Positions 1-10,693 of a stretch of 64,000 nucleotides of DNA are shown here, one piece after another. The number at the start of each line of letters is the position of its first letter. Position 1 is the first letter of the stretch. The position numbers were made by a program, and so were the translations under genes. This DNA comes from Halopseudomonas xiamenensis. Lineage in GTDB: Bacteria > Pseudomonadota > Gammaproteobacteria > Pseudomonadales > Pseudomonadaceae. A model generated the notes under the pieces. It did no database searches. It was given only the letters and a program-made list of their open reading frames with translations, and had not been told where the DNA came from. The DNA lies in assembly GCF_014219065.1 (NCBI RefSeq), contig NZ_JACLGO010000005.1, positions 119,781 through 183,780 of the forward strand. Reading direction: 5' to 3'.

Positions 1-523
1 ACACACCCTGGCGCGGATTCAACTGGTCGAGCCGCAGCCCGACCAGCTCGCTGACCCGCAGGCCGCAGGCATACAGCACCTCCAGCATGCAGCGATCACG
101 CAGCCCGAGACTGTCATCGATATCCGGCGCCGCCAGCAGCGCCTCCACATCCGCCTCGCTCAGCGTCTCGGGCAACGGCCGGCCCAGGCGGGGCATGGCG
201 ATATCCAGCGTCGGGTCTTCGCCAATCAGCCCCTCACGCAGGGCATGCCGATAGAAACCACGCAGACAGGACAGCAGGCGCGCGGTGGAACGCGCCTGAT
301 AGCCGGCATTGATGCGCCAGGCCAGGTGCTCCATCAGCAGGGGCCGCGAGGCCGCATACAGCCCGCCACGCCCCTGCAACCAGCCGGCCAGCAGGCTCAG
401 GTCGGTGCGATAGGCCTCCAGGCTCTTGTCCGCCAGGCCACGCTCCAGCCACAGGGCATCGACAAAACGACCGATGGCCTGCTGATCGGCATCGCTGGGC
501 GGGGGAAGTTCAGGTGCGTTCAT
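1..523 (-). CDS. xerD: Site-specific tyrosine recombinase XerD, C-terminus beyond window
   Basis: Tyrosine recombinase that, with XerC, resolves chromosome dimers at dif. The visible 174 residues hold the SAM-like core-binding N-terminal domain (about 12-100) and the start of the catalytic domain, with the first catalytic arginine in YACGLRVSEL (Arg156). The rest of the active site lies off the left edge. The start is the ATG at 521-523. XerD rather than XerC is chosen from its place close to rplS-trmD, as in Pseudomonas. It is a housekeeping recombinase and not the integrase of the integron at the other end of the window. Confidence 0.88.
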   Translation of the reverse strand, partial: MNAPELPPPSDADQQAIGRFVDALWLERGLADKSLEAYRTDLSLLAGWLQGRGGLYAASRPLLMEHLAWRINAGYQARSTARLLSCLRGFYRHALREGLIGEDPTLDIAMPRLGRPLPETLSEADVEALLAAPDIDDSLGLRDRCMLEVLYACGLRVSELVGLRLDQLNPRQGV

Positions 524-674
524 GGCTGTCTCGGATCAACATGCCGAGGATGATAAAGGCTTTGGCCGAGCGGTTCGAGCACCAGGCCTGATGGAGGGTA
601 CGCTGCCGCTCTTCACGCCATCATCCTTCTCCCTGGGCGTTCTACCTGCCCTAGCGTTCCGCTTCGCCCCCAAT

Positions 675-759
675 CGTCATCCTTCGCGAAGGCGAAGGAT
701 CCAGGGCTCCGGCTGACTCGAAGTGATCTGTGGATCCTTCGCCTTCGCGAAGGATGACG
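675..759. repeat. REP-like inverted pair (REPIN-type)
   Basis: Two 28-base copies at 675-702 and 732-759 are exact reverse complements of each other, and each is itself palindromic around TTCGCGAA. The spacer is 29 bases. This layout fits the REP doublets (REPINs) scattered between genes in Pseudomonas. Whether it recurs in this genome cannot be seen here. Confidence 0.6.
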
Positions 760-880
760 GGGGTGGGGTGTGAAGGGTGACGAGGTCCCACATTGTGTTG
801 GGTCAAGATCGGGATCTATTCGGCGTTTCCCAAGGGGAGAGGGAGTAGATGGTGCTTGCCGCCAGGGATGGCAGGCCACA

Positions 881-906
881 AAAAACCGCCCGAAGGCGGT
901 TTTTTG
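881..906 (-). terminator. Rho-independent terminator of the rpsP-rimM-trmD-rplS operon
   Basis: On the minus strand a stem ACCGCC/GGCGGT with a four-base loop is followed by a run of six T. It lies about 20 bases after the rplS stop codon. A-rich and T-rich flanks on both sides could let it work in both directions. Confidence 0.85.
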
Positions 907-926
907 AGTACCAGGTAAAGACTCGA

Positions 927-1274
927 TCAGCCGAGCTTTTCCTTGATACGTGCGGCCTTGCCGGACAGGGCGCGCAGGTAGTACAGCTTGGCTTTGCGCA
1001 CGTCACCGCGACGCTTGACAGTGATGCTGTCAACCATCGGGGAATAGGTCTGGAAGGTACGCTCGACGCCGACACCGCTGGAGATCTTGCGCACGGTGAA
1101 AGCGGAGTTCAGACCACGATTACGCTTACCGATAACCACGCCTTCAAAGGCCTGCAGACGCTGACGGTCGCCTTCCTTCACTTTAACCTGGACGATGACA
1201 GTGTCACCCGGCGCGAACGCGGGGACTTCACGGGTCATTTGCTCTGCTTCGAGCTGGGCAATGATGTTGGACAT
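927..1274 (-). CDS. rplS: 50S ribosomal protein L19
   Basis: Ribosomal protein bL19, 115 aa, located at the 30S-50S interface. The N-terminus [12 protein letters not shown] and the blocks [13 protein letters not shown] and QAFEGVVI are typical. The start is the ATG at 1272-1274, preceded by GGAG. A longer in-frame start upstream would add 12 residues foreign to L19. It is the last gene of the rpsP-rimM-trmD-rplS operon and lies 32 bases after trmD. Confidence 0.97.
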   Translation of the reverse strand: MSNIIAQLEAEQMTREVPAFAPGDTVIVQVKVKEGDRQRLQAFEGVVIGKRNRGLNSAFTVRKISSGVGVERTFQTYSPMVDSITVKRRGDVRKAKLYYLRALSGKAARIKEKLG

Positions 1275-1306
1275 TTCTAAAACTCCTACAAGCCGCCGGA
1301 CTTGCT

Positions 1307-2056
1307 TCAATGGTTATCGGTTTCCTGCTCGCGGATGTATTCCGCCAGCAGTTGCTGCTGTTCTTTGCTCAACGTCAGTTCCGCAAGCAGGTCCGGGCGG
1401 CGTTGCCAGGTTCTGCCCAAGGACTGCTTGAGACGCCAGCGCCGGATCAGTGCATGATTACCACTGAGCAGCACCTCCGGTACGCGCTGCCCCGCAAACT
1501 CTTCCGGGCGGGTGTAATGCGGACAATCCAGCCACCCTTCCGAAAACGAATCCTCCACCGCCGAGTCCGCATGCCCGAGCACGCCGGGGATCAGGCGGGT
1601 TACCGCATCCAGGAGCACCATGGCTCCCAGCTCACCACCGGACAACACGTAGTCGCCGATGGAAACTTCCTCGTCGACGCACATCTCGATGATGCGTTCG
1701 TCGATCCCCTCGTAGCGGCCGCACAGCAACACCAGGCTGTCCAGTTGCGCCAGCTGCTCTGCCCGTTGCTGGGTCAGCGGCTGCCCCTGGGGCGACAGAT
1801 AGATCACCCTGGGGGTTGAGGGAGCCTTCTCGCGGATGGCTTCAATCGCCTCCAGCAAGGGCTCGACCTTCATCAACATGCCCGGACCACCCCCGAAGGG
1901 TCGATCATCGACCGTACGGTGCCGGTCGTGGGCATACTCACGGGGATTGCTGTACTCGACAGTCAACTGGCCCCGCTTGACGGCCCGCCCAGTCACTCCG
2001 TGGTCGGTCAAGGCCGTGAACATCTCGGGAAACAGGGTTACCACACCGGCCCACAC
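1307..2056 (-). CDS. trmD: tRNA (guanine-N1)-methyltransferase TrmD
   Basis: SPOUT-family enzyme that methylates G37 of tRNAs with S-adenosylmethionine and so guards against +1 frameshifting. The 249 aa are full length. [12 protein letters not shown], the knot segment [13 protein letters not shown] and the SAM loop [14 protein letters not shown] are present, followed by the C-terminal helical domain. Its start lies three bases after the rimM stop, so the two are probably translated together. Confidence 0.97.
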   Translation of the reverse strand: MWAGVVTLFPEMFTALTDHGVTGRAVKRGQLTVEYSNPREYAHDRHRTVDDRPFGGGPGMLMKVEPLLEAIEAIREKAPSTPRVIYLSPQGQPLTQQRAEQLAQLDSLVLLCGRYEGIDERIIEMCVDEEVSIGDYVLSGGELGAMVLLDAVTRLIPGVLGHADSAVEDSFSEGWLDCPHYTRPEEFAGQRVPEVLLSGNHALIRRWRLKQSLGRTWQRRPDLLAELTLSKEQQQLLAEYIREQETDNH

Positions 2057-2059
2057 CGG

Positions 2060-2602
2060 TCAGAACTCCGGATCCCAGTCGACCTGCATGATACCCTCAG
2101 CCAGGTCGATGTGCTTTACGTACCGCTCCGGCAGATACGGCAGCAGCCGCTCACGCTGGTCGATACTGCCCGCACAGGGCTTTACCACCATGACATCATT
2201 GGAGCCGGTTTCCAGCAGGTGGTCGATACGACCAAGCAGTTGCCCATCCAGGGTCACTACCTGCAAACCTTCCAGCTGATACCAGTAGAACTCGCCATCG
2301 TCCAGCTCCGGCAGTTCGGATTGCGGCACGCAGATTTCCCAATCCACCAGTTCCAGCGCCTGATTCCGATCGGTCAGCCCCTTGAGCTGTACCACCAGAA
2401 TGCGTCCCTGAACGCGCCCCGCAACAACGGACACCTGACGCTGTTCATTACCCCGGCGAATGGTCCACTCGGGATAGTCCAGCACGTTGTCCAGCGGATC
2501 GGTGTGCGAATACACCTTCACCGCTCCGCGTATGCCATGAACCGATACGATCTTGCCGAGGATCACCAACGGCGACCCAGCCGGCTCGGGCTGGCGAATC
2601 AT
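2060..2602 (-). CDS. rimM: Ribosome maturation factor RimM
   Basis: 16S rRNA processing factor that binds S19 during assembly of the 30S head. The 180 aa have the N-terminal RimM barrel (LGKIVSVHGIRGAVKVYSHT) and a C-terminal PRC-barrel (FYWYQLEGLQVVT and onward). The start is the ATG at 2600-2602, one base after the rpsP stop, and the gene is followed at once by trmD. The order is the usual gammaproteobacterial one. Confidence 0.96.
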   Translation of the reverse strand: MIRQPEPAGSPLVILGKIVSVHGIRGAVKVYSHTDPLDNVLDYPEWTIRRGNEQRQVSVVAGRVQGRILVVQLKGLTDRNQALELVDWEICVPQSELPELDDGEFYWYQLEGLQVVTLDGQLLGRIDHLLETGSNDVMVVKPCAGSIDQRERLLPYLPERYVKHIDLAEGIMQVDWDPEF

Positions 2603-2603
2603 A

Positions 2604-2852
2604 TCAGGCAGAGGCCTGAGCTTCCTTCAGCAGAGAAGCAACGCGCTCGGACGGCTGTGCGCCCTGACCCAGCCAGTAGCTCACACGCTCCTGGTTGACG
2701 GACAGACGGGTTTCACCACCGGCGGCAACCGGGTTGAAGAAACCGACGCGCTCAACGAAGCGGCCGTCGCGGGAATTGCGGCTGTTGGCAACAGTCAGAT
2801 GATAGAAGGGGCGCTTCTTGGAACCGCCACGAGCAAGACGAATAGTTACCAT
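2604..2852 (-). CDS. rpsP: 30S ribosomal protein S16
   Basis: Ribosomal protein bS16, 82 aa, with the standard opening [19 protein letters not shown] and the block [15 protein letters not shown]. It is the first gene of the rpsP-rimM-trmD-rplS operon, with a promoter-like pair in the 174-base gap upstream. Confidence 0.97.
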   Translation of the reverse strand: MVTIRLARGGSKKRPFYHLTVANSRNSRDGRFVERVGFFNPVAAGGETRLSVNQERVSYWLGQGAQPSERVASLLKEAQASA

Positions 2853-2923
2853 GTGAACATCGTTTCCTGTATTTGAGTAGCACTCATGGATTCATTACGG
2901 GCAAGTAGCCCGAAAGGTCGCGT

Positions 2924-2952
2924 ATTCTACGGAATATCGCGGACAAATGAAA
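2924..2952 (-). promoter_or_regulatory. Possible sigma70 promoter for rpsP operon
   Basis: Read on the minus strand, TTTCAT (2947-2952) and TAGAAT (2924-2929) are 17 bases apart and lie about 70 bases before the rpsP start. A short GGGCTACTTGCCC hairpin follows in the leader. This is pattern matching only. Confidence 0.4.
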
Positions 2953-3026
2953 CTCCTTTGTGAAGCGCCCCGGCAGCAGGCCGTCAGCGCTTCTGGATTG
3001 GGCCCTGCCGACACACCCGGCAGGCC

Positions 3027-4424
<1,398 letters not shown>

Positions 4425-4580
4425 CGACGAATTCTCCTTTGCCCCGCGTGCCCCGCTACGGGTTGAGGCGTTCTGGCCGGCAAGTATACATTGGGGTTTG
4501 TGTGGATGCAGCAAGCGCTTTATCCTCAGCACAGCTTGTGCGACACTCCCTTCTCAATTGATAAGCATTTGCAAGGACGT

Positions 4581-5381
4581 ATGACAGCTCTGATATCCAG
4601 CCTGCTTGCCGCTGTGTTCTATCTCGGCGGCACGCTCTACCAGGTACGCTGCCTGCGGCAGCGGCAGATCGCCAGTCCCGGGCTGTTGCGTGGCATCGGG
4701 GCCATGGCGCTGGTCGCCCATGCGGTGAGTCTCTACGTCCAGCTGTTCACCGGCCATGGACTGTCGTTCGGCTTTTTCCACGTGTCCTCGCTGATCGCCT
4801 GGCTGGTCATCGCCGTGACCCTGGTATTCAGCCTGCGCGCCCCGGTGACCAGCCTGCTGCTGGTACTCTTCCCCCTGGCGCTGATCACCGAACTGCTGGC
4901 CTGGCTGTTCCCCGGCCATGGCGCGGCGACCATTCCCGGCAAGTCGAGCCTGCTGATCCACGTGCTGCTGTCGATCCTGGCCTACGGCATCCTGACCATC
5001 GCTGCGTTCCAGGCGACCCTGCTGGCGTTCCAGGACCACCAGCTCAAGCACCGCAACCCGGTGCGCTTCAACCGTACATTCCCACCGCTGCAGACCATGG
5101 AGGAGCTGCTGTTCCAGTTCCTGCTGTGTGGCGAGGTATTGCTGACCCTGTCGCTGATTTCCGGCTTCGTGTTCCTCGACAACATGTTCGATCAGAGCGT
5201 TGCGCACAAGACGCTGCTCTCGTGCCTGGCCTGGGTGGTCTTCGGCATCCTGCTGTGGGGCCGGCATTTCCGCGGCTGGCGTGGCAGCAATGCCATCCGC
5301 TGGACGCTGGGCGGCTTCATTCTGCTGATGCTGGCGTTCTTCGGCAGCAAGCTGGTCAGCGAATTCATCCTGCCAATGTGA
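4581..5381 (+). CDS. CcsA/YpjD-family inner membrane protein
   Basis: 266-residue polytopic membrane protein of the cytochrome c assembly (CcsA/ResC) superfamily, YpjD branch, which is usually found beside ffh. About eight hydrophobic segments are visible. The role of the YpjD branch is not settled; the resemblance is to heme-handling proteins of cytochrome c maturation. The start is the ATG at 4581 with AAGGA just before. It is divergent from ffh and followed 34 bases later by the CorC-like gene. Confidence 0.85.
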   Translation: MTALISSLLAAVFYLGGTLYQVRCLRQRQIASPGLLRGIGAMALVAHAVSLYVQLFTGHGLSFGFFHVSSLIAWLVIAVTLVFSLRAPVTSLLLVLFPLALITELLAWLFPGHGAATIPGKSSLLIHVLLSILAYGILTIAAFQATLLAFQDHQLKHRNPVRFNRTFPPLQTMEELLFQFLLCGEVLLTLSLISGFVFLDNMFDQSVAHKTLLSCLAWVVFGILLWGRHFRGWRGSNAIRWTLGGFILLMLAFFGSKLVSEFILPM

Positions 5382-5415
5382 TGGCCAGCCCCACCAACCC
5401 GTGCCGAGGTAACTC

Positions 5416-6705
5416 TTGAGTGACACAAGCACCGGCGTACTGTTACTGATATTGGTCTTGCTCATCATCTGCTCGGCCTTCTTCTCCAGCTCCGAGACAG
5501 GGATGATGAGCCTCAACCGCTACCGTCTCAGGCACCTGAGCAAGAAGGGCCACCGCGCCGCCCAGCGCGCCGAACAGATGCTCGGTCGTCCCGACCGCCT
5601 GCTGGGCACCATCCTGGTGGGCAACAATATCGTCAATATCCTTGCCGCCTCGATCGCCACCGTGATCGCGGTGCAATTGTGGGGTGACGCGGGTATCGCC
5701 ATCGCCACCGTGGTGCTGACCATCGTCATCCTCATCTTCGGTGAAATCACGCCAAAGACGCTGGCGGCACTGCATCCTGAGATGATCGCCTTCCGCGTCT
5801 GCGCCCCGCTGAACCTGTTGCAGCGCGTGCTCTACCCGGTGGTCTGGCTATGCAGCTCGATAAGCAATGCCCTGCTCCGCCTCATGGGAATCAATCCGAC
5901 GGGCAGCAATGATGCCCAGCTCAGCACCGAGGAGCTGCGCACAGTGGTGAACGAGGCAAGCCTGGGCATCACCCGCAAACGCCAGAACATGCTGCTGAGC
6001 ATCCTCGACCTGGAAAAGATGACCGTCAACGACATCATGGTGCCGCGCAACGAGGCCTATGGCATCGACCTGGACGATGACATGTCGATCATCCGCGACC
6101 AGTTGCAGACCAGCCATCACACCCGGCTACCGGTGTTTCGCGGGGATATCAACAATGTCACCGGGCTGCTGCACATGCGCGACATCGCCCGGCTGCTGAG
6201 CCGCGACGAGCTGACCAAGGAGGCCCTGATCGACGCCTGCAAGGACCCCTATTTCATCCCGGAAAATACCCCGCTGCACACCCAGTTGCTGAATTTCCAG
6301 GTGCATAAGCGGCGCATCGGCTTCGTGGTGGATGAATACGGTGATGTGATCGGGCTGGTGACCCTGGAAGACATTCTCGAAGAGATCGTCGGCGAGTTCA
6401 CCACCGACCTGCTGCCGGCCAGCCACGACATCCACCCGCAGCCGGATGGGACCTATGTGATCGACGGCAGCGTGTACCTGCGCGACATCAATCGCCAATT
6501 GCACTGGCAACTACCCGAAGATGGCCCGAAGACCCTGAACGGGCTGATTACCGAGCGCCTGGAACATATTCCGGATAACAGCGTCGGCCTGAGCATCGGA
6601 GATTACCGGCTGGAAATCCTGCAGACCAAGGACAACATGATCAAGAGCGTGCGTATCTGGCGGCTCGGTGCCCAGCCGGTTGTCGGCAATACACCGGGCC
6701 GTTGA
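5416..6705 (+). CDS. HlyC/CorC family transporter (DUF21-CBS-CorC)
   Basis: Membrane protein of the CNNM/CorC-type family, linked to magnesium or cobalt efflux. The 429 aa hold an N-terminal DUF21 domain with three or four membrane segments (about 1-180), a paired CBS module (about 200-330, including IMVPRNEAYGIDLDDD and LVTLEDILEEIVGEF) and the C-terminal CorC_HlyC domain. The start appears to be TTG at 5416 after a GAGG motif. It may share a transcript with the preceding CcsA-like gene. Confidence 0.9.
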   Translation: MSDTSTGVLLLILVLLIICSAFFSSSETGMMSLNRYRLRHLSKKGHRAAQRAEQMLGRPDRLLGTILVGNNIVNILAASIATVIAVQLWGDAGIAIATVVLTIVILIFGEITPKTLAALHPEMIAFRVCAPLNLLQRVLYPVVWLCSSISNALLRLMGINPTGSNDAQLSTEELRTVVNEASLGITRKRQNMLLSILDLEKMTVNDIMVPRNEAYGIDLDDDMSIIRDQLQTSHHTRLPVFRGDINNVTGLLHMRDIARLLSRDELTKEALIDACKDPYFIPENTPLHTQLLNFQVHKRRIGFVVDEYGDVIGLVTLEDILEEIVGEFTTDLLPASHDIHPQPDGTYVIDGSVYLRDINRQLHWQLPEDGPKTLNGLITERLEHIPDNSVGLSIGDYRLEILQTKDNMIKSVRIWRLGAQPVVGNTPGR

Positions 6706-6834
6706 CCGACGTGGACTGACTGCGTCGCCGGCAGCGCGGCAAACCCTGTCGTCGCGCAGGCGCGCGACAACCCTGGGATGTAGCGCGCCGGGCCGCGTTC
6801 AGGCGTTACGCCGCTCCGCCACGCAAGCTGGTCA

Positions 6835-8025
6835 CTACAATTCCACCCGCACCGCCTGGGCCGCGCGCAGCGCTCGGGCCCTGGCCAGCTCGGTATCCTC
6901 GTCCCGTGCCAGCGTCACGCCCATGCGCCGCAGACCATCAACTCCCGGCTTGCCGAACAGGCGCAGCTGGGTATCCGGCTCGCTCAGCGCCTGCTGCAGA
7001 TTGCCGTAGCCGACGCTGTCGGAACGTCCGTCAGCCATGATCACCGCTGATGCCGACGGCCCGAACTGGCGTATCTGCGGAATCGGCAGCCCGAGGATAG
7101 CCCGGGCGTGCAAGGCGAACTCGGACAGCTCCTGGGAGATCAGCGTCACCAGGCCGGTGTCATGCGGCCGTGGCGATACCTCGTTGAACCACACCTGATC
7201 GCCCTTGACGAACAGTTCGACGCCGAACACGCCACGCCCACCCAGCGCATCGGTAATGCGCCGGGCCACATCCTGCGCCCGCGCCAGGGCCTGCTCGCTC
7301 ATCTGCTGCGGCTGCCAGGATTCGCGATAGTCGCCGCTTTCCTGGCGGTGACCGATGGGCGCGCAGAAGCTGGTGCCGCCGATATGCCGCACGGTGAGCA
7401 GGGTGATCTCGTAGTCGAAATCGACGAAGCCCTCGACGATCACCCGACCGCTGCCGGTACGCCCGCCCGACTGGGCATAGGCCCAGGCCGCCTCGATATC
7501 GTCCTCGCTGCGCAGCAGGCTCTGGCCCTTGCCGGAGGAACTCATCACCGGCTTGACCACGCAGGGCAGGCCGATCTCCCTGACCGCCGCCAGGTAGTCC
7601 GCATGACCATCGGCAAAGCGATAGGGCGAGGTGGGCAGCTGCAGTTCTTCACTGGCCAGGCGCCGGATGCCCTCGCGGTCCATGGTCAGCTGCGCGGCGC
7701 GGGCGGTGGGGATGACCGTATAGCCCTCCGCTTCCAGCTCCACCAGCACGGCGGTGGCGATGGCTTCGATCTCCGGCACGATATACGCTGGCCGCTCGGT
7801 TTCGATCACCTGACGCAGCGCCACGGCATCCAGCATGTTGATCACATGGCTGCGGTGCGCCACCTGCATCGCCGGGGCGTTGGCATAGCGGTCCACGGCA
7901 ATGACCTCGCAGCCCAGTCGCTGCAGCTCGATGGTCACTTCCTTGCCCAGCTCACCTGAGCCGAGCAGCAGTACACGGGTAGCATTCCCGGTCAATGGCG
8001 TTCCGATACAGGGCATGCCGATCAT
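6835..8025 (-). CDS. purT: Formate-dependent phosphoribosylglycinamide formyltransferase
   Basis: ATP-grasp enzyme that makes formyl-GAR from GAR, formate and ATP in purine synthesis, independently of folate. The 396 aa align along their length with Pur[14 protein letters not shown] near the N-terminus, [11 protein letters not shown] in the ATP-grasp core, and [17 protein letters not shown]. The start is the ATG at 8023-8025, whose TG is shared with the stop of the DUF1289 gene (ATGA overlap). An ATG three codons later is also possible. Confidence 0.95.
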   Translation of the reverse strand: MIGMPCIGTPLTGNATRVLLLGSGELGKEVTIELQRLGCEVIAVDRYANAPAMQVAHRSHVINMLDAVALRQVIETERPAYIVPEIEAIATAVLVELEAEGYTVIPTARAAQLTMDREGIRRLASEELQLPTSPYRFADGHADYLAAVREIGLPCVVKPVMSSSGKGQSLLRSEDDIEAAWAYAQSGGRTGSGRVIVEGFVDFDYEITLLTVRHIGGTSFCAPIGHRQESGDYRESWQPQQMSEQALARAQDVARRITDALGGRGVFGVELFVKGDQVWFNEVSPRPHDTGLVTLISQELSEFALHARAILGLPIPQIRQFGPSASAVIMADGRSDSVGYGNLQQALSEPDTQLRLFGKPGVDGLRRMGVTLARDEDTELARARALRAAQAVRVEL

Positions 8026-8231
8026 CCTTCTACACTTCCAATATTCAACCACAGGCCCTGCTCGCGGGCCCGTTGCTCACACATACGCAGGATGTCCCGG
8101 CGCCGCTCATTGCTGGCACGCCCCCATTCGGTGATTTCCGCGCCGCTGCGCTGGCAGCCGGTGCAGATGTCGTTGTCATCCAGGCAGCAGACATGCACAC
8201 AGGGGGACCGCACCGGTTGCTCCTGTTGCAT
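8022..8231 (-). CDS. DUF1289 cysteine-rich small protein
   Basis: 69-residue protein of the DUF1289 family. Cysteines at 11, 15, 16, 23 and 26 in the form [18 protein letters not shown] suggest a bound metal, probably zinc or an iron-sulfur centre. The family is often encoded beside Fe-S or redox genes; its function is unknown. It overlaps the carbonic anhydrase stop by one base (TGATG) and the purT start by three bases, so the carbonic anhydrase, DUF1289 and purT genes form a tightly coupled unit. Confidence 0.88.
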   Translation of the reverse strand: MQQEQPVRSPCVHVCCLDDNDICTGCQRSGAEITEWGRASNERRRDILRMCEQRAREQGLWLNIGSVEG

Positions 8232-8755
8232 CAGTCGTCCTGCGGCTGCAGGTCGCGGCGGTAGCGCTCGGCGTTGTGCACGTAATGCACGGCACCGGCG
8301 GCGACCGCCCGCTGTTGCTGTTCACTCAACTGGCGCACCACCTTGCCGGGCGACCCCATGACCAGCGAGCCGTCGGGGATTTCCTTGCCTTCGGGGACCA
8401 GCGCATTGGCGCCGATGATGCAGTTGCGTCCGATCTTCGCGCCATTGAGCACCACCGCATTGATACCGATCAGGCTGTCATCGCCCACGGTACAGCCATG
8501 CAGCATGGCCTTGTGGCCAACGGTGACACCCTTGCCCAGGGTCAGCGGAAAACCATAGTCGGTATGCATGATCGCGCCATCCTGGACGTTACTGTTCTCA
8601 CCGATCAGGATCAATTCGCAATCGCCACGCAGCACGGCGTTGAACCAGACACTGGCCCCTTTTTCCAGGCGCACCTTGCCGATCACCGCTGCACTGTCGG
8701 CAATCCAGGCGTCATCGGCCATTTCCACACGGTCATTGCCCAGTCTGTACTTCAT
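8231..8755 (-). CDS. Gamma-carbonic anhydrase family protein
   Basis: Left-handed beta-helix protein of the gamma-carbonic anhydrase/YrdA family, 174 aa. Hexapeptide repeats run through most of the length. The candidate zinc ligands are the histidines in AIMHTDYG and VGHKAMLHG. The ATG at 8753-8755 is chosen for the strong AAGGAG five bases before it; it overlaps the stop of the upstream Nudix gene by one base. Anhydrase activity is not certain for this branch. Confidence 0.92.
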   Translation of the reverse strand: MKYRLGNDRVEMADDAWIADSAAVIGKVRLEKGASVWFNAVLRGDCELILIGENSNVQDGAIMHTDYGFPLTLGKGVTVGHKAMLHGCTVGDDSLIGINAVVLNGAKIGRNCIIGANALVPEGKEIPDGSLVMGSPGKVVRQLSEQQQRAVAAGAVHYVHNAERYRRDLQPQDD

Positions 8756-9366
8756 CACTGCTCCTTGGTTGGGTCGCTCCACTCGTCCGGGGGAGTGCGC
8801 AGCGGGATATTGGCATCGAAGGCGACGTTCATCAGGTCGACCAGGATCAGCGCGGTCAGCCCCCAGATACGGAAACCCTCATAGCGATAGCTGGGCACAT
8901 ACCAGCTGCGCCCTTCGTAGTCGATGCGGTGGGTCATTTCCCGGTTGTCTCCGAGAAAGTAGCTCACCGGTACCCGGAACACTTCCTGGATCTCGCTCTC
9001 GTTGGGGCGCAGGTCGAAGACATCCGGCACTATGCCGACGTAGGGCGTGACCTTGATGCCGAAACGCGACACCAGGCTGCCCAGCGGCCCCACCACCTCC
9101 ACCAGGTCCGGCAGCAGGCCGATTTCCTCGTGGGCCTCGCGCAGCGCGGTATACGCCAGGTCGACATCTCCCGGATCGCGCCGCCCACCGGGCAGCGCCA
9201 CTTCCCCGGAATGGGTCGACAGGCTGTTGGAACGCAAGGTGAGAATGATTTCCGGCTTGTCGTCTATACAGGTTACCGGCACCAGAACCCCCGCTTCCGG
9301 CAAACCGGCCGCCTCTACGGCTCGCGGTCGATACCCGGGAACCCGCGAGCGTACTTTGTCCAGCAT
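8755..9366 (-). CDS. CoA pyrophosphatase-type Nudix hydrolase
   Basis: Nudix hydrolase of the NudL/YeaB type, about 203 aa, expected to cleave CoA derivatives. The Nudix box runs from [14 protein letters not shown] through REAHEEIGL. The upstream [18 protein letters not shown] segment is the family-specific UPF0035 signature. The ATG at 9364-9366 has GAGGTAGG at good spacing; an ATG ten codons upstream is the alternative. It is divergent from the next Nudix gene across about 180 bases. Confidence 0.9.
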   Translation of the reverse strand: MLDKVRSRVPGYRPRAVEAAGLPEAGVLVPVTCIDDKPEIILTLRSNSLSTHSGEVALPGGRRDPGDVDLAYTALREAHEEIGLLPDLVEVVGPLGSLVSRFGIKVTPYVGIVPDVFDLRPNESEIQEVFRVPVSYFLGDNREMTHRIDYEGRSWYVPSYRYEGFRIWGLTALILVDLMNVAFDANIPLRTPPDEWSDPTKEQ

Positions 9367-9548
9367 GCAACCTACCTCGTCGTTTTTCCCAATCATGGCA
9401 TGATCACCGTCACCGGGCCAGCATCTCCCAGCATCTCATATGCTACCGAAATAGGCCGTCATAGCGACCAACATGGCTGCGTCCCCCTTTACCGCCGGAC
9501 CGTTGCAACGCAAGATAGCGGCATGCCAGAGCCGGGAGTATCCGCAAC

Positions 9549-10106
9549 ATGAAATTCTGTTGCCATTGTGGACAGGCCGTCACCGAGCGTATCCCGCAAG
9601 GTGACAATCGTCCCCGTTATGTGTGCGATCACTGTCAGGTCATCCATTACCAGAATCCACGCATCGTCGCCGGCTGCCTGGTCACCCAGGACCGGCATGT
9701 GCTGCTGTGTCGCCGCGCCATAGAACCGCGCCGGGGGTTCTGGACGCTGCCGGCGGGCTTCATGGAAAATGGCGAGACCACCGAGCAGGCAGCGCTGCGC
9801 GAGACCTGGGAAGAGGCCCGGGCCAGGGTGGCGGCGCAGCAACTGTACCTGCTGTTCAACCTGCCGCACATCAACCAGGTGTACATGTTCTTCCGCGGTC
9901 AGCTGGCCGAGCCACACTTCGCCGCCGGCGACGAGAGCCTGGAGGTCAGACTCTTCAGCGAGGCGGAAATTCCCTGGGATCAGTTGGCCTTCCCCACCAT
10001 CGGCAAGACCCTGCGCCAGTATTTCCTCGATTACCCTACCCGGCATTTCCCGGTACGCATGAGCGATATCACCTGGCCCCCCGGCAAATCCGGCAGTCCG
10101 CGATGA
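9549..10106 (+). CDS. Nudix hydrolase with N-terminal zinc ribbon
   Basis: 185-residue Nudix protein. An N-terminal zinc ribbon (C4, C7, C26, C29) precedes the Nudix box GFMENGETTEQAALRE-TWEEA (about residues 74-96). The build resembles the ribbon-plus-Nudix half of NAD pyrophosphatase but is shorter, so the substrate is open. Its stop overlaps the start of the L,D-transpeptidase gene (ATGA), which indicates translational coupling. Confidence 0.9.
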   Translation: MKFCCHCGQAVTERIPQGDNRPRYVCDHCQVIHYQNPRIVAGCLVTQDRHVLLCRRAIEPRRGFWTLPAGFMENGETTEQAALRETWEEARARVAAQQLYLLFNLPHINQVYMFFRGQLAEPHFAAGDESLEVRLFSEAEIPWDQLAFPTIGKTLRQYFLDYPTRHFPVRMSDITWPPGKSGSPR

Positions 10107-10591
10107 GCCGCTGGCTGGCCACCCTGCTGCTCGGTCTGTTCGCTGCTGGCTGCCTGGCCGCGCCACCGCCCATCGATCAGTTGTTGATACACAAGCACGA
10201 GCGGCGCCTGGAGGTGATCAGCCAGGGCCAGGTGATCCGTCACTACCGTATCGCCCTGGGCAAGCAGCCGGTCGGGCACAAGCGGGAACGGGGCGACAAT
10301 CGCACGCCGGAGGGGATCTACAGTATCGACTGGCGCCACCACAGCCCCAGCTACAACCTCAGCCTGCACCTGGACTATCCCAACCTCAAGGACCGGGCCG
10401 AAGCCTGGAAGCGCGGCACCGATCCCGGCAGCATGATCATGATCCACGGCACGCCGGTGGATGAGGAATATCCCGAGTGGTTCTTTACCGGGCTCGACTG
10501 GACCAACGGCTGCATCGCTCTGGACAACCGCAGCATGCAGGAACTCTGGGAACTGGTACCCGATGGAACCCTCGTTGAAATAAGACCTTGA
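10103..10591 (+). CDS. L,D-transpeptidase (YkuD) family protein, exported
   Basis: 162-residue periplasmic YkuD-domain protein, expected to act on peptidoglycan stem peptides or to link proteins to them. A signal sequence (about residues 1-20) comes first; the AAGC in it gives a weak lipobox. The catalytic motif is present as IMIHGTP followed by DWTNGCIALDN, whose cysteine is the nucleophile. The start is the ATG at 10103, overlapping the Nudix stop by four bases. The same frame is open further upstream but antiparallels no known protein. Confidence 0.9.
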   Translation: MSRWLATLLLGLFAAGCLAAPPPIDQLLIHKHERRLEVISQGQVIRHYRIALGKQPVGHKRERGDNRTPEGIYSIDWRHHSPSYNLSLHLDYPNLKDRAEAWKRGTDPGSMIMIHGTPVDEEYPEWFFTGLDWTNGCIALDNRSMQELWELVPDGTLVEIRP

Positions 10592-10601
10592 CCCAGATCA
10601 A
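10588..10601 (+). promoter_or_regulatory. ANR/FNR-type box upstream of cytochrome c peroxidase
   Basis: TTGACCCAGATCAA matches the FNR/ANR consensus TTGAT-N4-ATCAA at nine of ten defined bases. Its centre lies about 99 bases before the peroxidase start, which allows a class II promoter with a leader of about 58 bases. Anaerobic ANR control of diheme peroxidases is known in Pseudomonas. The box begins within the last codon of the upstream gene. Confidence 0.55.
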
Positions 10602-10693
10602 CACGCTCCCGGCGCGCCTGGTGAACACTATCACCATCAAGAACATGGCCACAGAACCATGTCTGTCGTGCTACATGTCAAGGAGCATTATCC

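Larger units (their letters stand above)
524..926. other. Intergenic region with REP-like pair and terminator
   Basis: This 403-base stretch between rplS and xerD shows no convincing gene. It holds an inverted pair of REP-like palindromes (675-702 and 732-759) and the rplS terminator (881-906). The short open frames here have no ribosome binding site and no recognisable protein. Confidence 0.6.

Noticed and set aside
1..523. xerD as the integrase of the integron
   Set aside because: It lies 52 kb from the array in a conserved housekeeping neighbourhood and reads as XerD; the integron needs its own IntI next to attI.
4554..5516. A 320-codon minus-strand frame across the CcsA-like gene
   Set aside because: Gln/Arg/His-rich antisense frame with no domain; the plus strand encodes a clear membrane protein.
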